Of a stretch of DNA of 17,321 nucleotides, positions 1 through 7,905 are shown piece after piece (positions within the stretch are counted from its first letter, which is position 1; each line of letters starts with the position of its first letter). Made by a program: the position numbers and the translations under genes. The stretch is from Candidatus Aminicenantota bacterium (GTDB taxonomy: Bacteria; Acidobacteriota; Aminicenantia; UBA2199), in contig JAPKZM010000272.1 of the NCBI GenBank assembly GCA_026393775.1, forward strand, positions 1-17,321, read 5' to 3'. The notes beneath the pieces were generated by a model. That model saw only the letters and a list, made by a program, of their open reading frames with translations. It made no database searches and was not told where the DNA came from.

Positions 1-416
1 TGCGGCTTCTCCTGGATTGGCTGGCCGACGGGCTCATCGGCCAGGCCGTCCTGGTCCTGGCTTTTTCCCGGGGCGGGCCGGACATCACGCTTTCGGTCCG
101 GGAGGGGCTGGCTCTTTTTTCCGGGCATGGAGCTGAAAGCCGGCGCCTGGCGCAAAGCTGGCTATGGCTCTCTGCCGCTGGCCTGGCGCTTCTCTTCTTC
201 TGCCTCGCGCTGCCCAACTGGTTTATTTTCAGCAGTGCCGGCGTCCCGATTTGGATTGGGATAGCCCTGGCCGCGATCATCTCCTGGCTGCTGCACCAGG
301 CCTTCGTCATCCCCTTTGTCCTTGCCGGCGTTAGCGGCGCGCTGCTCGCCGAAACCAGTGGCAAGACTCCGGACCCGGCTCTCTGCAAAAAACTTGCGCC
401 CTTTTTTACTCCCTGA
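1..416 (+). CDS. 3' end of an unrecognised integral membrane protein gene (5' end outside the window)
   Basis: The frame starting at base 3 is open from the window edge to a TGA at 414-416, giving about 137 C-terminal residues and no internal start that has to be used. Two strongly hydrophobic stretches are visible. One runs from about residue 55 to 78 (core LWLSAAGLALLFFCLALP). The other runs from about 84 to 112 (core IWIGIALAAIISWLL). Both look like transmembrane helices, and the segment ends in a short polar tail. I do not recognise the family and assign no function. The last 11 bases overlap the 3' end of the macroglobulin gene on the opposite strand, so the two genes converge tail to tail. 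Composition and codon use look like real coding sequence, but the call rests on one open frame with membrane-protein character. Confidence 0.6.
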   Translation, partial: RLLLDWLADGLIGQAVLVLAFSRGGPDITLSVREGLALFSGHGAESRRLAQSWLWLSAAGLALLFFCLALPNWFIFSSAGVPIWIGIALAAIISWLLHQAFVIPFVLAGVSGALLAETSGKTPDPALCKKLAPFFTP

Positions 417-1755
417 CTTCAATCGTCTGGATCGCGGTCCTGCCGAAGTATTGCGGATGGTACATTCCCTGGGCGATTGCCGGCATCCAGGTGAAGCGGC
501 CACTGTACATGGCTTTGATGAAATAGACGATACGCATCTGCCCAAACAATGAATAGGTATAGAACACCAGGCGGTCGGCTGAGTTTTCCTGGCGCACCCA
601 GGGCGTGCGATAGATGTTGTTGTGCTTGCTATTGAATTCCTTCAGCGACCGGGTGGTGGCGATATCCTGACGCAGGAGTTCGAAGCCGGCGGCCAAAGGC
701 TCGTCGATCACGCCGTAGGGGACCTCCTTGTCGGCCTTGATCAGCAATTCCACCTGGTAGACCTCTCCGCGCTGGAACTTGTCGATGGCTAGCCCTTTCT
801 CGTTGTAGACGTTCCGTTCGATGTCAATGCCGAGGTTTTTCTTTCCGGCCCTGGCCAGCTTCCAGGTCAACTCGCTGGTGACGTAGACCGGCTGGTCGGC
901 GTTGACCAAGACTTCGACCGGCTCCTCTTTCCCTTCAATTTTTTTCTGGACCTGGAGGGTATCGCGGACGTTGGCAAATTCCTTGGCAACCTTCTCGCCC
1001 AGCAGGACTATCTCGGCCTTGCGGGCCGTCGTCTTCTCCACTTTTTCCAGGTAGGCATCCATGGCGCTGAGTATCCAGAAATTGGTCTGGGTCGTGTTCC
1101 AGCAATTGAGCTTGCTCTCGAGGAGCCAGTTAATGATCCGCGCGGCCAGCATATGGTCCCCCTCAACTTCCAGGACCGCCTGCAGAAGCATGGCCGTGGC
1201 GAAGCGCGATGAATAGAACGGATAGTCGCGGTTGTAGATGAATTCCCCGGCGTCGAAATAGGCAAAATCGGCCTCGACCTGCAGGCTGTTGTTGAATTCG
1301 TTCAACATGGAGGGTAAAAGGTCTTTCGCCAATCCCTGGTTGTGCAGGGCGCGGTAAAGAAAGACCTTGCCTGACAGGGACATACTTAGACGATCGGCGG
1401 CCAGCGCTTTCAATTTCTTGTAATCGGCCTCCTTGCTCAGGCTGAGAACGAATTGATAGAAACAGTCTGTCGTTTTGTCCAGACTAGCCCGCTGCAGGTA
1501 ACCCGCCAGCTTCTGCACCAATTGCGGGTCTACCCGGTAATCTCGCGTTTTAGCCAAGTGCAGGCTCCACAAGACATAAGTGGTCAGGTAGTCTGACGTG
1601 TATTGGCCGCCACGGTAATAGGACAAAGCCCCGTTCCCGCTCATGAACTCTGGGATGATCTTCAAATAGCCGTTGATGGCCTCGCGGACCTGCTCTCCGT
1701 CCAGCCCGAGCTCGAGCCGGTCGACCAGGGCCGGGCTGAGGGCCAGGAAGGGCAT
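406..1755 (-). CDS. Alpha-2-macroglobulin, C-terminal part downstream of the amber codon (thioester toroid and C-terminal MG domain)
   Basis: This is the continuation, in the same reading frame, of the gene that begins at 6129. The open frame actually runs from 1869; 1755 is only its first ATG. It holds the alpha/alpha-toroid thioester domain, then a C-terminal macroglobulin domain with the family patterns VIDEPLAAGFELL and MYHPQYFGRTA, and ends in TAA at 406-408. With the upstream part the gene would have 1,908 codons, a normal size for bacterial alpha-2-macroglobulins. The thioester motif CLEQ (Cys1450, Gln1453 in full-length numbering) lies before the ATG at 1755. No ATG, GTG or TTG lies in frame between the amber codon and that ATG, so an independent start here would lose the motif. 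Upstream of the ATG there is only AAGG, too close to be a convincing Shine-Dalgarno. The fragment is therefore best read as part of one broken, recoded or mis-assembled gene, not as a separate protein. Confidence 0.88.
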   Translation of the reverse strand: MPFLALSPALVDRLELGLDGEQVREAINGYLKIIPEFMSGNGALSYYRGGQYTSDYLTTYVLWSLHLAKTRDYRVDPQLVQKLAGYLQRASLDKTTDCFYQFVLSLSKEADYKKLKALAADRLSMSLSGKVFLYRALHNQGLAKDLLPSMLNEFNNSLQVEADFAYFDAGEFIYNRDYPFYSSRFATAMLLQAVLEVEGDHMLAARIINWLLESKLNCWNTTQTNFWILSAMDAYLEKVEKTTARKAEIVLLGEKVAKEFANVRDTLQVQKKIEGKEEPVEVLVNADQPVYVTSELTWKLARAGKKNLGIDIERNVYNEKGLAIDKFQRGEVYQVELLIKADKEVPYGVIDEPLAAGFELLRQDIATTRSLKEFNSKHNNIYRTPWVRQENSADRLVFYTYSLFGQMRIVYFIKAMYSGRFTWMPAIAQGMYHPQYFGRTAIQTIEVRE

Positions 1756-1872
1756 TACCTTGGAGGCCCGCTGTTCCAGGCATTCGTAGGGATAAAAAAC
1801 AAGCTTTTTCGCTATATTTACCGCTGGACGAAGCAGGGAGGGAGCGGCCTTGATGGCGACGGTCTGATCCTA
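1756..1872 (-). other. In-frame amber codon (1870-1872) and the untranslated stretch carrying the CLEQ thioester motif
   Basis: On the minus strand the frame reads EPQAEG, TAG, then DQTVAIKAAPSLLRP and on to YPYECLEQRAS. No bases need to be added or removed to continue, so this is a nonsense codon and not a frameshift. The motif TGC-CTG-GAA-CAG (CLEQ) occupies 1771-1782; it is the internal thioester Cys-x-x-Gln of the family. A single C-to-T change from CAG (Gln), or a change from GAG or AAG, would explain the codon. The position between the A2M domain and the toroid is probably a surface linker. Confidence 0.9.
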
Positions 1873-4800
1873 GCCTTCGGCCTGGGGCTCGATCATCTTC
1901 TGCACGCTTCTGCCACTGACAAAATCGAGCAGGGTCTCGCTGACACGTCGGTCGGTCACCGGCAGCTTCTTCTCCAGCCCGTCTTTGTCGGCGGCGCTGA
2001 TGGCGTAAAAAACGATGCGTGCCCCGCCGACGCGGTCGGCCAAAAACTGAAATTGGCATAAATCGTTCTTGCGCGGGCCCAGCATGCGCTTGAATTGGTC
2101 CGCACCGTTGATACTGATCCCTTCGGGCTTGGCCAGCAGGGTGAACTGAAGCTCTTTCTCCGTGCGGTTGCTGAGCTGCACGCCGGCGCTGAAGGTATCG
2201 TTCTGGCGGGCGAATTCGGGCATGGCCTCGGAGATAAGCAGGTCCTTGCTGACCAGGATCTTTTTTTCGGCGTTGCCGAAGCTGTCCTCGCCGTAGGCCA
2301 CGGCCATTATGCGGTAGGTCGAAAGCTGGTCCGAGCTTTCAAAATCGATCGCGGCATTGCCCGCGTCGTCGGTTTCGACGATTTTAAAGAAAAGAACTTC
2401 GCGGAAATCACTGCGCACGCGAATTCCTGAAATTTCGGTTTCATCATTTGCCGCAGCCTCTCCCTTCAAGGATCGGGCCATCATTTTTTTTTCGGCAGCC
2501 ATGGGCATGGAGGGCATGACCCCGCCCTCGACTCCACCGACAATGCCTTCCCCCATGTCGAACCCCTGGGACAGGTCCCGATATTTTTCAGCCATGACCG
2601 GGATCAACACCAGGTCGCAAGGACGATGATCGCGGCCGTTGAAATAGATGTTTGTTTGGAAAGATGGGTGATATCCCTTGGCATCGGCCTTGACGACATA
2701 GCGCCCGCTGGACAGGCCGGCGAATGAATAATAGCCTTGGGGGCTGGTGATGGCCGCTTGCAGCCGGGTTTGCTTCTCATCCTCGAGGGTTACGGTCGCT
2801 CCGGCAATCGGGTTACTGTCGGGCCCGAAGATACCGCCGAAGATCGACGGCCCCGGCAGGTCGATGTCCATCATGGGGCGCGTAAAAGTCCATTGCGTGT
2901 AGTTCTTCGAATAGTAGGTCCTGAGAATGTCATTTCGCAGCGGGTTGGTGTAATAGAACTGCCTGAGCGGGTCGGGGGTCTGGTATCCTTTCAGATAGAG
3001 GTTGCCCTCGTCGACGGCGTAAACGAAAAGCTTCGCCCGTGCCCCTTTTTGCTGGGGATCGAAGGCTCTGATCTTCACGGTGGCCTTGCTGCCGGGCTTG
3101 ATCTCGTCTGGGCTTTCCAGGTCGATGCGTAATGTCTTGCTTTCATCCATGACCTGAAAATCCTTTGCGGTTTCCTCGGAAACATTGTTCTCGTGCATGG
3201 CGATCACGCTGACGCGAAAAGCCGGGAAAAATTCTTTTTTAACCGGGATCTCCAGTAACGTCATTTTTTGCAATTCGACGATCCTGGAATCGAGGACCTT
3301 TCCCCTCTCGATAGTCAACAGGGCCTGCCCCGCTCGCGGCGAACGGACGAAGCATTTCAGCTTTTCGCCGACACGCAGCTTTTCCTGTTCGGATTCGATC
3401 CGGAGATCTTCGTCCCGGTCGGAATAGCTGCTGTTCCAGGCGAAGAAATATCCCGAGGTGGAGACGACGTGACCGCTCGCGTCGGGAGTGTCGCAGCGCA
3501 GGACGTAGCGGCCGGCAGTCGGGACGCGGAAAGAATGAGTCTTGGTTTTTTCGATGTAGAGGTCGTCGGGTCCGGCTACCTTTTCCAGTCTGCGCTGGTA
3601 ATCCTCATAGAATTCCCGGTAAAGGGTAACCCGGATCTCACCTGAAACTGGTTTTCCTAGTGAGTCGACCAGGGCCAGCTCGGCGTTGACCGGATCCTTC
3701 ACGTTCTGGTAGTAACCGATGTGTATACCGGTCAATTGGTTGCCGGGAAAATGGAGCGACCGGGTCCGGGCGGTGAACTCCTTGCCCTCCGCCGATTTGC
3801 CGGTTGCGGAAAAATCGATTTCAGCCAGGTGATTGGTCTCCTTGAAAGTGTTCATGGGGATGTGGAGCGTGTATTTTCCGTTCGCGTCAAGCTTGTCTTT
3901 CCCTTCCCGTGCTATGTCGTTCCGCGCCAGATCGCGATCGAGGCTGAAGCCGTAACGATGCAGTCCAGCGGCAGTGAACACCCCGGCCGCGGCCGGGGTC
4001 AGCGCCAGCCTGTAGGTGAAACCATCACCGGCCATGGGGTTGCCGGCCAGGTAGGCGCCATTGAGCGATGGCTGGAAGACGTCCTGGAACAGGTAACACT
4101 CGGCAATGTCGGAGATCGTCAACGCGAAGGTATTCGGCTGGTAGTAATCGATGGTGATGCCGCGCTGGCCCTGCCAGGTTTGTGTATCCATGACTTTGAC
4201 CTGGACCTGGTAGCTCCCCTTTTTCCCGTCCGGGTCGGACTTGTATTCATAATGAAAGCCGCCCAGGCGATCGAGTGACAGTGTGTCGCTTTTCACTTTT
4301 TGCCAATCCGGCCCCATGATCTCCAGGAGAGCGGTTGTCGTTTTAGGCGAGGAAATTTTTCCTGAAGCATATTCCTTGATGATGCCGCCAACATGCACGG
4401 TGTCGCCCGGCTTGTAGAAATCGCGGTCGTTGAAGACGACGATACGCACTTCGCGGTCCGGATGCGGCGCGAGTTTGATCTGGGCCAGCGCCATGTCGTT
4501 GTTGCCGGCGTTTTTGGCGATAACCAGATCGCCCTGGTTCAGTTTTTTTTCATGCACGAGAATGCCGTCTGCGCCCGATTCGCCGAAAGGGGCCGTCTCC
4601 TGGGAACGCATGAGAAAGAAAGGCCTTTGTCCTAGCCCTTTGCCCGAGCGGTTGTCGTACAGCCAGTACAGGGTTTGATCCTTGCCTGCCTTGACGACCA
4701 TGTCCATATCGCGGCGGTGAAAAACGCGCAATTCGGGCAGGTCCAGTGCGAGACGGTGCACGACGGTGATATCCCGGCAGGCGTTGTACGGCTCGCGGCG

Positions 4801-6129
4801 CTGGACTAGAAATCCGAAAAAGCCCAGGGGAGAACCGAGTTCTTCGTCCCCGAGTATTTGGCTCCTCTCCTGCTCCGGCAGATTTTCCAGGTTTTTCAGG
4901 ATTTCCTTTTCTATAAATTCAGCTTTGAAGTTTTTCTGCTGCAAAATGCCGAAACTACGGGCCTCCAGCCGCGTGTAAAAATCCGGGGCCAGTTTGAACA
5001 TCCGGACTCCAGCCCTTTTTATGCTCATTGTGGTCAGCGACAGGTTTTTTTCGTGCAGGTTGACGCTTATGAACGGGGAGCGGCTGGAACAGACCCTGGC
5101 TTCGAGCTCGAGTTTTTCTGGGAGTTGCTCCCCATGAATGTTGGTCAAGCTCCTGTCGACCTCGACGCGCAACGCGTCGCCAGAAGACAGTTCTTCGTCG
5201 ATCACCAAAATCAGATTTTCGTCCCCACGGTAGCTTGGCTCGAGGTGGAACTTCAATGTCTTTTTTTCTTTTTTCGAAATTTTGAAGATATTGATGAGCC
5301 TTTGGTTAAATTCGGCCAACGGGTTGGAGAAATACAGCCAAAAATTGGGCGAATCGGGGAAAAGGACCAGCGGAGCCGGTCCGGCGTAGCGAAAAGGCGG
5401 CACCGTTTCGAAGGTGAATGCGAATTCCCTGTCGGTCCCGGTGCTCCCCTCGCTGCCGCAGAAGCCCTTTTTTATGATAAATTTATAGAGTGTCCCCCGC
5501 TGCAGCTCCCGGGTAGAGCGGATTTCGAGCTCAGCGATCGTTTTCTGAAAAATCCGGATCGCGACCGGTTTACCGCTCTTTGTTTCTGTGAGGATGAAAG
5601 AATCTTTGGCACTGGCGGCTGAAACCAGCTGATCGAAGCGCAAGATTAGGGAGTCGTTGACCCAGACTGAAATAGTCAATTTTTCGTTCGCTGACAACGA
5701 TGAAGCGTAATCCAGACTGGAATTTTTTATTTCGCGGGGAAAAGCCAAAGGAGTGGCCCATTGCCAGCGCAGCTCCTTTTTCAGTACCTTCCCTGCCAGC
5801 GACCTGGTCTTGGCCGGGATGGTTGCCGTGTAGGTTGTGGAATAACGAAAGCGGGGTTCCGGCTTGAAGGCCAGGGTGCGGTTGCCGCGCCAAAAGAATT
5901 CGCCCTTGACCGCCGGCGTGATCTTGATGATTGCGCTGCCGTTCCTTTTCCCGCCCAGGGGGAGCATATCGTCGGAAAAGGTGACGGCCAGTTCCTTGTT
6001 TTCCAGGTTCTGCAGGTTTCCGGACAAGCTGTAGATGATTTTCAAATCCTCTTGCTGAGGTCCTCCGGCTAGAGCCATGGCCAGAAACAATGTCAGGGTA
6101 ACCGTTGATATCGCCAAGAATATTTTCAT
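1870..6129 (-). CDS. Bacterial alpha-2-macroglobulin, N-terminal 1,419 residues up to an in-frame amber codon
   Basis: Bacterial alpha-2-macroglobulins are large envelope proteins thought to trap attacking proteases in the periplasm or at the surface. The start has a clear GGAGG Shine-Dalgarno 5 nt upstream. Residues 1-21 form a signal peptide ending ALA before GG, with no lipobox cysteine, so unlike E. coli YfhM/ECAM it is probably not a lipoprotein. In order there are: an Ig-like N-terminal macroglobulin domain (about 28-125); further MG domains; an MG2 domain near 555-660, with the family pattern around FYKPGDTV; a carboxypeptidase-regulatory-like domain (about 1100-1176) with AGATVTL and GYYSFAGLSSGRY; a Gly/Met/Ala-rich linker (about 1185-1235) where the bait region normally lies; and the A2M domain (about 1236-1345). 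The frame stops at TAG, codon 1420, while homology continues in the same frame to base 406. The lytic transglycosylase gene lies 138 bp upstream on the same strand and may share its promoter. Confidence 0.93.
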   Translation of the reverse strand: MKIFLAISTVTLTLFLAMALAGGPQQEDLKIIYSLSGNLQNLENKELAVTFSDDMLPLGGKRNGSAIIKITPAVKGEFFWRGNRTLAFKPEPRFRYSTTYTATIPAKTRSLAGKVLKKELRWQWATPLAFPREIKNSSLDYASSLSANEKLTISVWVNDSLILRFDQLVSAASAKDSFILTETKSGKPVAIRIFQKTIAELEIRSTRELQRGTLYKFIIKKGFCGSEGSTGTDREFAFTFETVPPFRYAGPAPLVLFPDSPNFWLYFSNPLAEFNQRLINIFKISKKEKKTLKFHLEPSYRGDENLILVIDEELSSGDALRVEVDRSLTNIHGEQLPEKLELEARVCSSRSPFISVNLHEKNLSLTTMSIKRAGVRMFKLAPDFYTRLEARSFGILQQKNFKAEFIEKEILKNLENLPEQERSQILGDEELGSPLGFFGFLVQRREPYNACRDITVVHRLALDLPELRVFHRRDMDMVVKAGKDQTLYWLYDNRSGKGLGQRPFFLMRSQETAPFGESGADGILVHEKKLNQGDLVIAKNAGNNDMALAQIKLAPHPDREVRIVVFNDRDFYKPGDTVHVGGIIKEYASGKISSPKTTTALLEIMGPDWQKVKSDTLSLDRLGGFHYEYKSDPDGKKGSYQVQVKVMDTQTWQGQRGITIDYYQPNTFALTISDIAECYLFQDVFQPSLNGAYLAGNPMAGDGFTYRLALTPAAAGVFTAAGLHRYGFSLDRDLARNDIAREGKDKLDANGKYTLHIPMNTFKETNHLAEIDFSATGKSAEGKEFTARTRSLHFPGNQLTGIHIGYYQNVKDPVNAELALVDSLGKPVSGEIRVTLYREFYEDYQRRLEKVAGPDDLYIEKTKTHSFRVPTAGRYVLRCDTPDASGHVVSTSGYFFAWNSSYSDRDEDLRIESEQEKLRVGEKLKCFVRSPRAGQALLTIERGKVLDSRIVELQKMTLLEIPVKKEFFPAFRVSVIAMHENNVSEETAKDFQVMDESKTLRIDLESPDEIKPGSKATVKIRAFDPQQKGARAKLFVYAVDEGNLYLKGYQTPDPLRQFYYTNPLRNDILRTYYSKNYTQWTFTRPMMDIDLPGPSIFGGIFGPDSNPIAGATVTLEDEKQTRLQAAITSPQGYYSFAGLSSGRYVVKADAKGYHPSFQTNIYFNGRDHRPCDLVLIPVMAEKYRDLSQGFDMGEGIVGGVEGGVMPSMPMAAEKKMMARSLKGEAAANDETEISGIRVRSDFREVLFFKIVETDDAGNAAIDFESSDQLSTYRIMAVAYGEDSFGNAEKKILVSKDLLISEAMPEFARQNDTFSAGVQLSNRTEKELQFTLLAKPEGISINGADQFKRMLGPRKNDLCQFQFLADRVGGARIVFYAISAADKDGLEKKLPVTDRRVSETLLDFVSGRSVQKMIEPQAEG

Positions 6130-6267
6130 ATCAGCCTCCAGCCTGTGGAATCGCCAAATAGGTTAGACGGCATTTAATAGAAAATTAGCATGGATTGGTT
6201 TTGCCGCCGCCATAAACGGATTATGCTGGAGTGGATTTTTTTTTACAACCCCGGACAGGAGAAGGGT

Positions 6268-6876
6268 TCAGCCGATCTTGGCGTGCTTGTAAAAGTTGGT
6301 GGCGACGACCTTTTCGTTGTAGGTGCTGTTGGCATGCTTGTAACCGTTGTTGTAGAGGATCAACGCCCGCAATATATCCCCCGAGGCTTCCTGCAAATAA
6401 CTTTTTAGGATCATGAGCCCAAGCTCGATATTGTAATCGATCTGGGTGAGCTTGTTGAAATCGATCTTCAACCTGTCCTTCCAAACCGCATAGTTGATCT
6501 GCATCAGGCCGTAGGCACCCGCCCTAGACACGGCGTGGTGGTTGAAACGGCTTTCCACGAAAATGACCGCCATAACCAGGTAAGGGTTGAAGCCGTGTTT
6601 CCGACTCAGCTTGAAAACCGAGTCGGTGATCTTCGCGAATCCGGGGGTTTGTAAACGATAGATATTTTCCTGAAAACGGTAGAAATCGGTTTTGGCCATA
6701 GCTTGCCGATGTGTGCCGATCTTATGATTGAGGGTGGCGACGGTTTTCTGCAACGATAGGATGGTTCTTTGATTTTCGAATTGCTTAGCCGACAAAACTA
6801 TGGCGCAGGCCAGGAAAATTCCCGACAAGCCCATAAAAAGCAATAAAATACCACGACAGTTTTTTTCGGGGTTCAT
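6268..6876 (-). CDS. Membrane-anchored lytic transglycosylase (SLT/GEWL fold)
   Basis: The predicted enzyme cleaves the MurNAc-GlcNAc bond of peptidoglycan with formation of a 1,6-anhydro end. I chose the ATG at 6876 (202 residues) because AAGGA lies 7 nt upstream. An ATG 18 codons earlier lies upstream of the predicted transcript start near 6902. Residues 10-30 form one hydrophobic anchor, residues about 31-62 look like a coiled coil, and the SLT domain spans about 83-198. It shows the catalytic Glu108 in FVESRFN, then AYGLMQIN and the substrate-groove motif YNNG (usual form AYNAG). The catalytic domain should face the periplasm. It is 138 bp upstream of the macroglobulin gene on the same strand and may be co-transcribed with it. 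This echoes the E. coli pairing of a macroglobulin with the cell-wall enzyme PbpC, though the partner here is a hydrolytic enzyme. Confidence 0.9.
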   Translation of the reverse strand: MNPEKNCRGILLLFMGLSGIFLACAIVLSAKQFENQRTILSLQKTVATLNHKIGTHRQAMAKTDFYRFQENIYRLQTPGFAKITDSVFKLSRKHGFNPYLVMAVIFVESRFNHHAVSRAGAYGLMQINYAVWKDRLKIDFNKLTQIDYNIELGLMILKSYLQEASGDILRALILYNNGYKHANSTYNEKVVATNFYKHAKIG

Positions 6877-6908
6877 TATTTTCCTTGGGATTTGATTGAT
6901 AAAATATA

Positions 6909-6937
6909 ATTTTAGCATGAAACGGTACAATTGTCAA
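6909..6937 (-). promoter_or_regulatory. Sigma70-type promoter of the lytic transglycosylase gene
   Basis: The -35 box TTGACA (6932-6937) and the -10 box TAAAAT (6909-6914) are separated by 17 bp. Transcription is predicted to start near 6902, leaving a leader of about 26 nt that includes the AAGGA ribosome-binding site. Confidence 0.75.
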
Positions 6938-7059
6938 TCGAAAGCACGGGCAGCCGCTACCATGAAGCCGGCCGGGGTGGCAATTGACTAGAAAATCAAT
7001 TACAATAATTTCAAGATAGAATTGATCTCCAGCCCGGGATTCATGAAGAGGAGGCAAAA

Positions 7060-7623
7060 ATGAGATGGACCGCCGTATTGCTGGTGATTTTGCTGGTTTT
7101 CCCCACGACCATATTCGGAACTGCAACTAAAGCGCGGGGAAACAAGGCCACGGTTTATTGTTCCAGCGGCAAATACCGGGGAACGCTGCTCTACGTCGAT
7201 AATCAGTTGCTGGTTTTAAAAGAGAAAAAAAGTGACGAATTACTTGGCTTTGCGTTTCCTCGGGTAGAAAGGGTTTATATCAGGAAGAGCAAGGCCGGGA
7301 TCGGGATCTTGGCCGGCCTAGGCATCGGCATTGGCTTGGTCGGTATCATCATCCTTTCTATCCCCAAAAAGGCCGATAATCTTGGTTCGGCCTTGGGAAT
7401 CGTCATTCTTGCCAGCGCGGCCATTGCCGCGGGTCTGGTTCTCACTGTGTTCACAGCGGCCGGCGGCGGACTCCTCGGCTCCATTTTCGGTTGGAAGCGG
7501 TTCAAGCTGTACAAGATGAACGAAACTGAAAAAGAGAGGGCTATACTAAAATTGCGGGGTTATTCCCTGTTAGCTGAATTTCCCGATGAATTGCGCGCTC
7601 GAGTGGTCATGACAACGGAGTAA
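7060..7623 (+). CDS. Uncharacterised exported membrane protein with a Gly-rich double transmembrane segment
   Basis: I do not recognise the family. The 187-residue product starts at an ATG preceded by GAGGAGG at ideal spacing, so the start is secure. Residues 1-20 look like a signal peptide or first membrane segment. Residues about 28-75 form short alternating hydrophobic strands (ATVYCSSGKYRGTLLYVD and following), suggestive of a small beta-barrel of the kind that precedes Gly-rich membrane segments in many exported proteins. Two hydrophobic segments follow (about 79-101 and 109-140), rich in GxxxG spacing, and then a charged C-terminal tail. The gene stands alone on this strand, upstream of a convergent DUF2892 gene, with a hairpin terminator 28 bp past its stop codon. 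Function is unknown; a membrane role is the only safe inference. Confidence 0.75.
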   Translation: MRWTAVLLVILLVFPTTIFGTATKARGNKATVYCSSGKYRGTLLYVDNQLLVLKEKKSDELLGFAFPRVERVYIRKSKAGIGILAGLGIGIGLVGIIILSIPKKADNLGSALGIVILASAAIAAGLVLTVFTAAGGGLLGSIFGWKRFKLYKMNETEKERAILKLRGYSLLAEFPDELRARVVMTTE

Positions 7624-7648
7624 ATGGCGTTTACGAAAAAGGGGCTCT

Positions 7649-7870
7649 CTATTCCTCGCTCGAGGAATTTCTTTTAATTTTTATATCGCGCAGGCTAGTA
7701 AATTGCAGGGAAAGGGGGCAGGAGCCGGTGAAGGCGCTCAGCAAGGTAATGATGCCCAATAGCCCGATCCAGTTCTTATAGATGATCCCAGTAACGATCA
7801 CGCCCAGCGAGACGATGACACGAATCCATTTAGCCGTTTGATTGGGGTTGCATTTTTGAGATGTGCTCAT
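7649..7870 (-). CDS. DUF2892 / YgaP-type small inner-membrane protein
   Basis: The 73-residue product matches the DUF2892 pattern: a short KCN motif near the N-terminus (residues 6-8), a first helix (about 17-31), a second hydrophobic stretch (about 33-47) and the CPL motif of the family in SCPLSLQF. Members are small two-helix membrane proteins, in some genomes fused to rhodanese domains as in E. coli YgaP; the role of stand-alone forms is not established. The ATG at 7870 has no Shine-Dalgarno and no alternative start nearby. Instead a TATAAT box ends 6 nt upstream, which predicts a leaderless transcript. The stop is TAG, the only amber stop among the complete genes here apart from the one inside the macroglobulin gene. 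The 3' end doubles as the terminator of the convergent neighbour. Confidence 0.8.
   Translation of the reverse strand: MSTSQKCNPNQTAKWIRVIVSLGVIVTGIIYKNWIGLLGIITLLSAFTGSCPLSLQFTSLRDIKIKRNSSSEE
7651..7683 (+). terminator. Rho-independent terminator of the gene ending at 7623, embedded in the opposite gene
   Basis: ATTCCTCG (7651-7658) and CGAGGAAT (7661-7668) are exact reverse complements around CT, giving in practice a 7-bp stem and 4-nt loop. They are followed by a T-rich run, TTCTTTTAATTTTT. The hairpin lies inside the last codons of the minus-strand DUF2892 gene and encodes its NSSSEE tail. Confidence 0.7.
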
Positions 7871-7876
7871 GCGCTT

Positions 7877-7905
7877 ATTATAGCGCGGGGTAGTGTATTT
7901 TTCAA
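7877..7905 (-). promoter_or_regulatory. Promoter of the DUF2892 gene, predicted leaderless start
   Basis: The -35 box TTGAAA (7900-7905) and a perfect -10 box TATAAT (7877-7882) are 17 bp apart. Six bases (AAGCGC) separate the -10 box from the ATG, so the expected +1 is the A of ATG. The -10 box sits inside the inverted repeat GCGCT-N6-AGCGC (7871-7886), a possible operator. The -35 box covers the stop codon of the upstream glycosyltransferase gene. Confidence 0.75.

Noticed and set aside
1756..1872. Frameshift as the cause of the split macroglobulin gene
   Set aside because: The two parts are in the same frame (distance between the starts divisible by three), so only a stop codon separates them.
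4858..5622. Open frame on the + strand opposite the macroglobulin gene (254 codons)
   Set aside because: It is antisense to conserved macroglobulin coding sequence, without a ribosome-binding site or domain pattern.
6130..6267. Terminator or small RNA between the lytic transglycosylase and macroglobulin genes
   Set aside because: On the coding strand the homopolymer run is A, not T, and no stable hairpin precedes it.
6984..7022. Promoter for the 7060 gene (TTGACT at 6984-6989, TAGAAT at 7017-7022)
   Set aside because: The two hexamers are not at a workable spacing for each other and no good partner box exists for either, so I did not list it.
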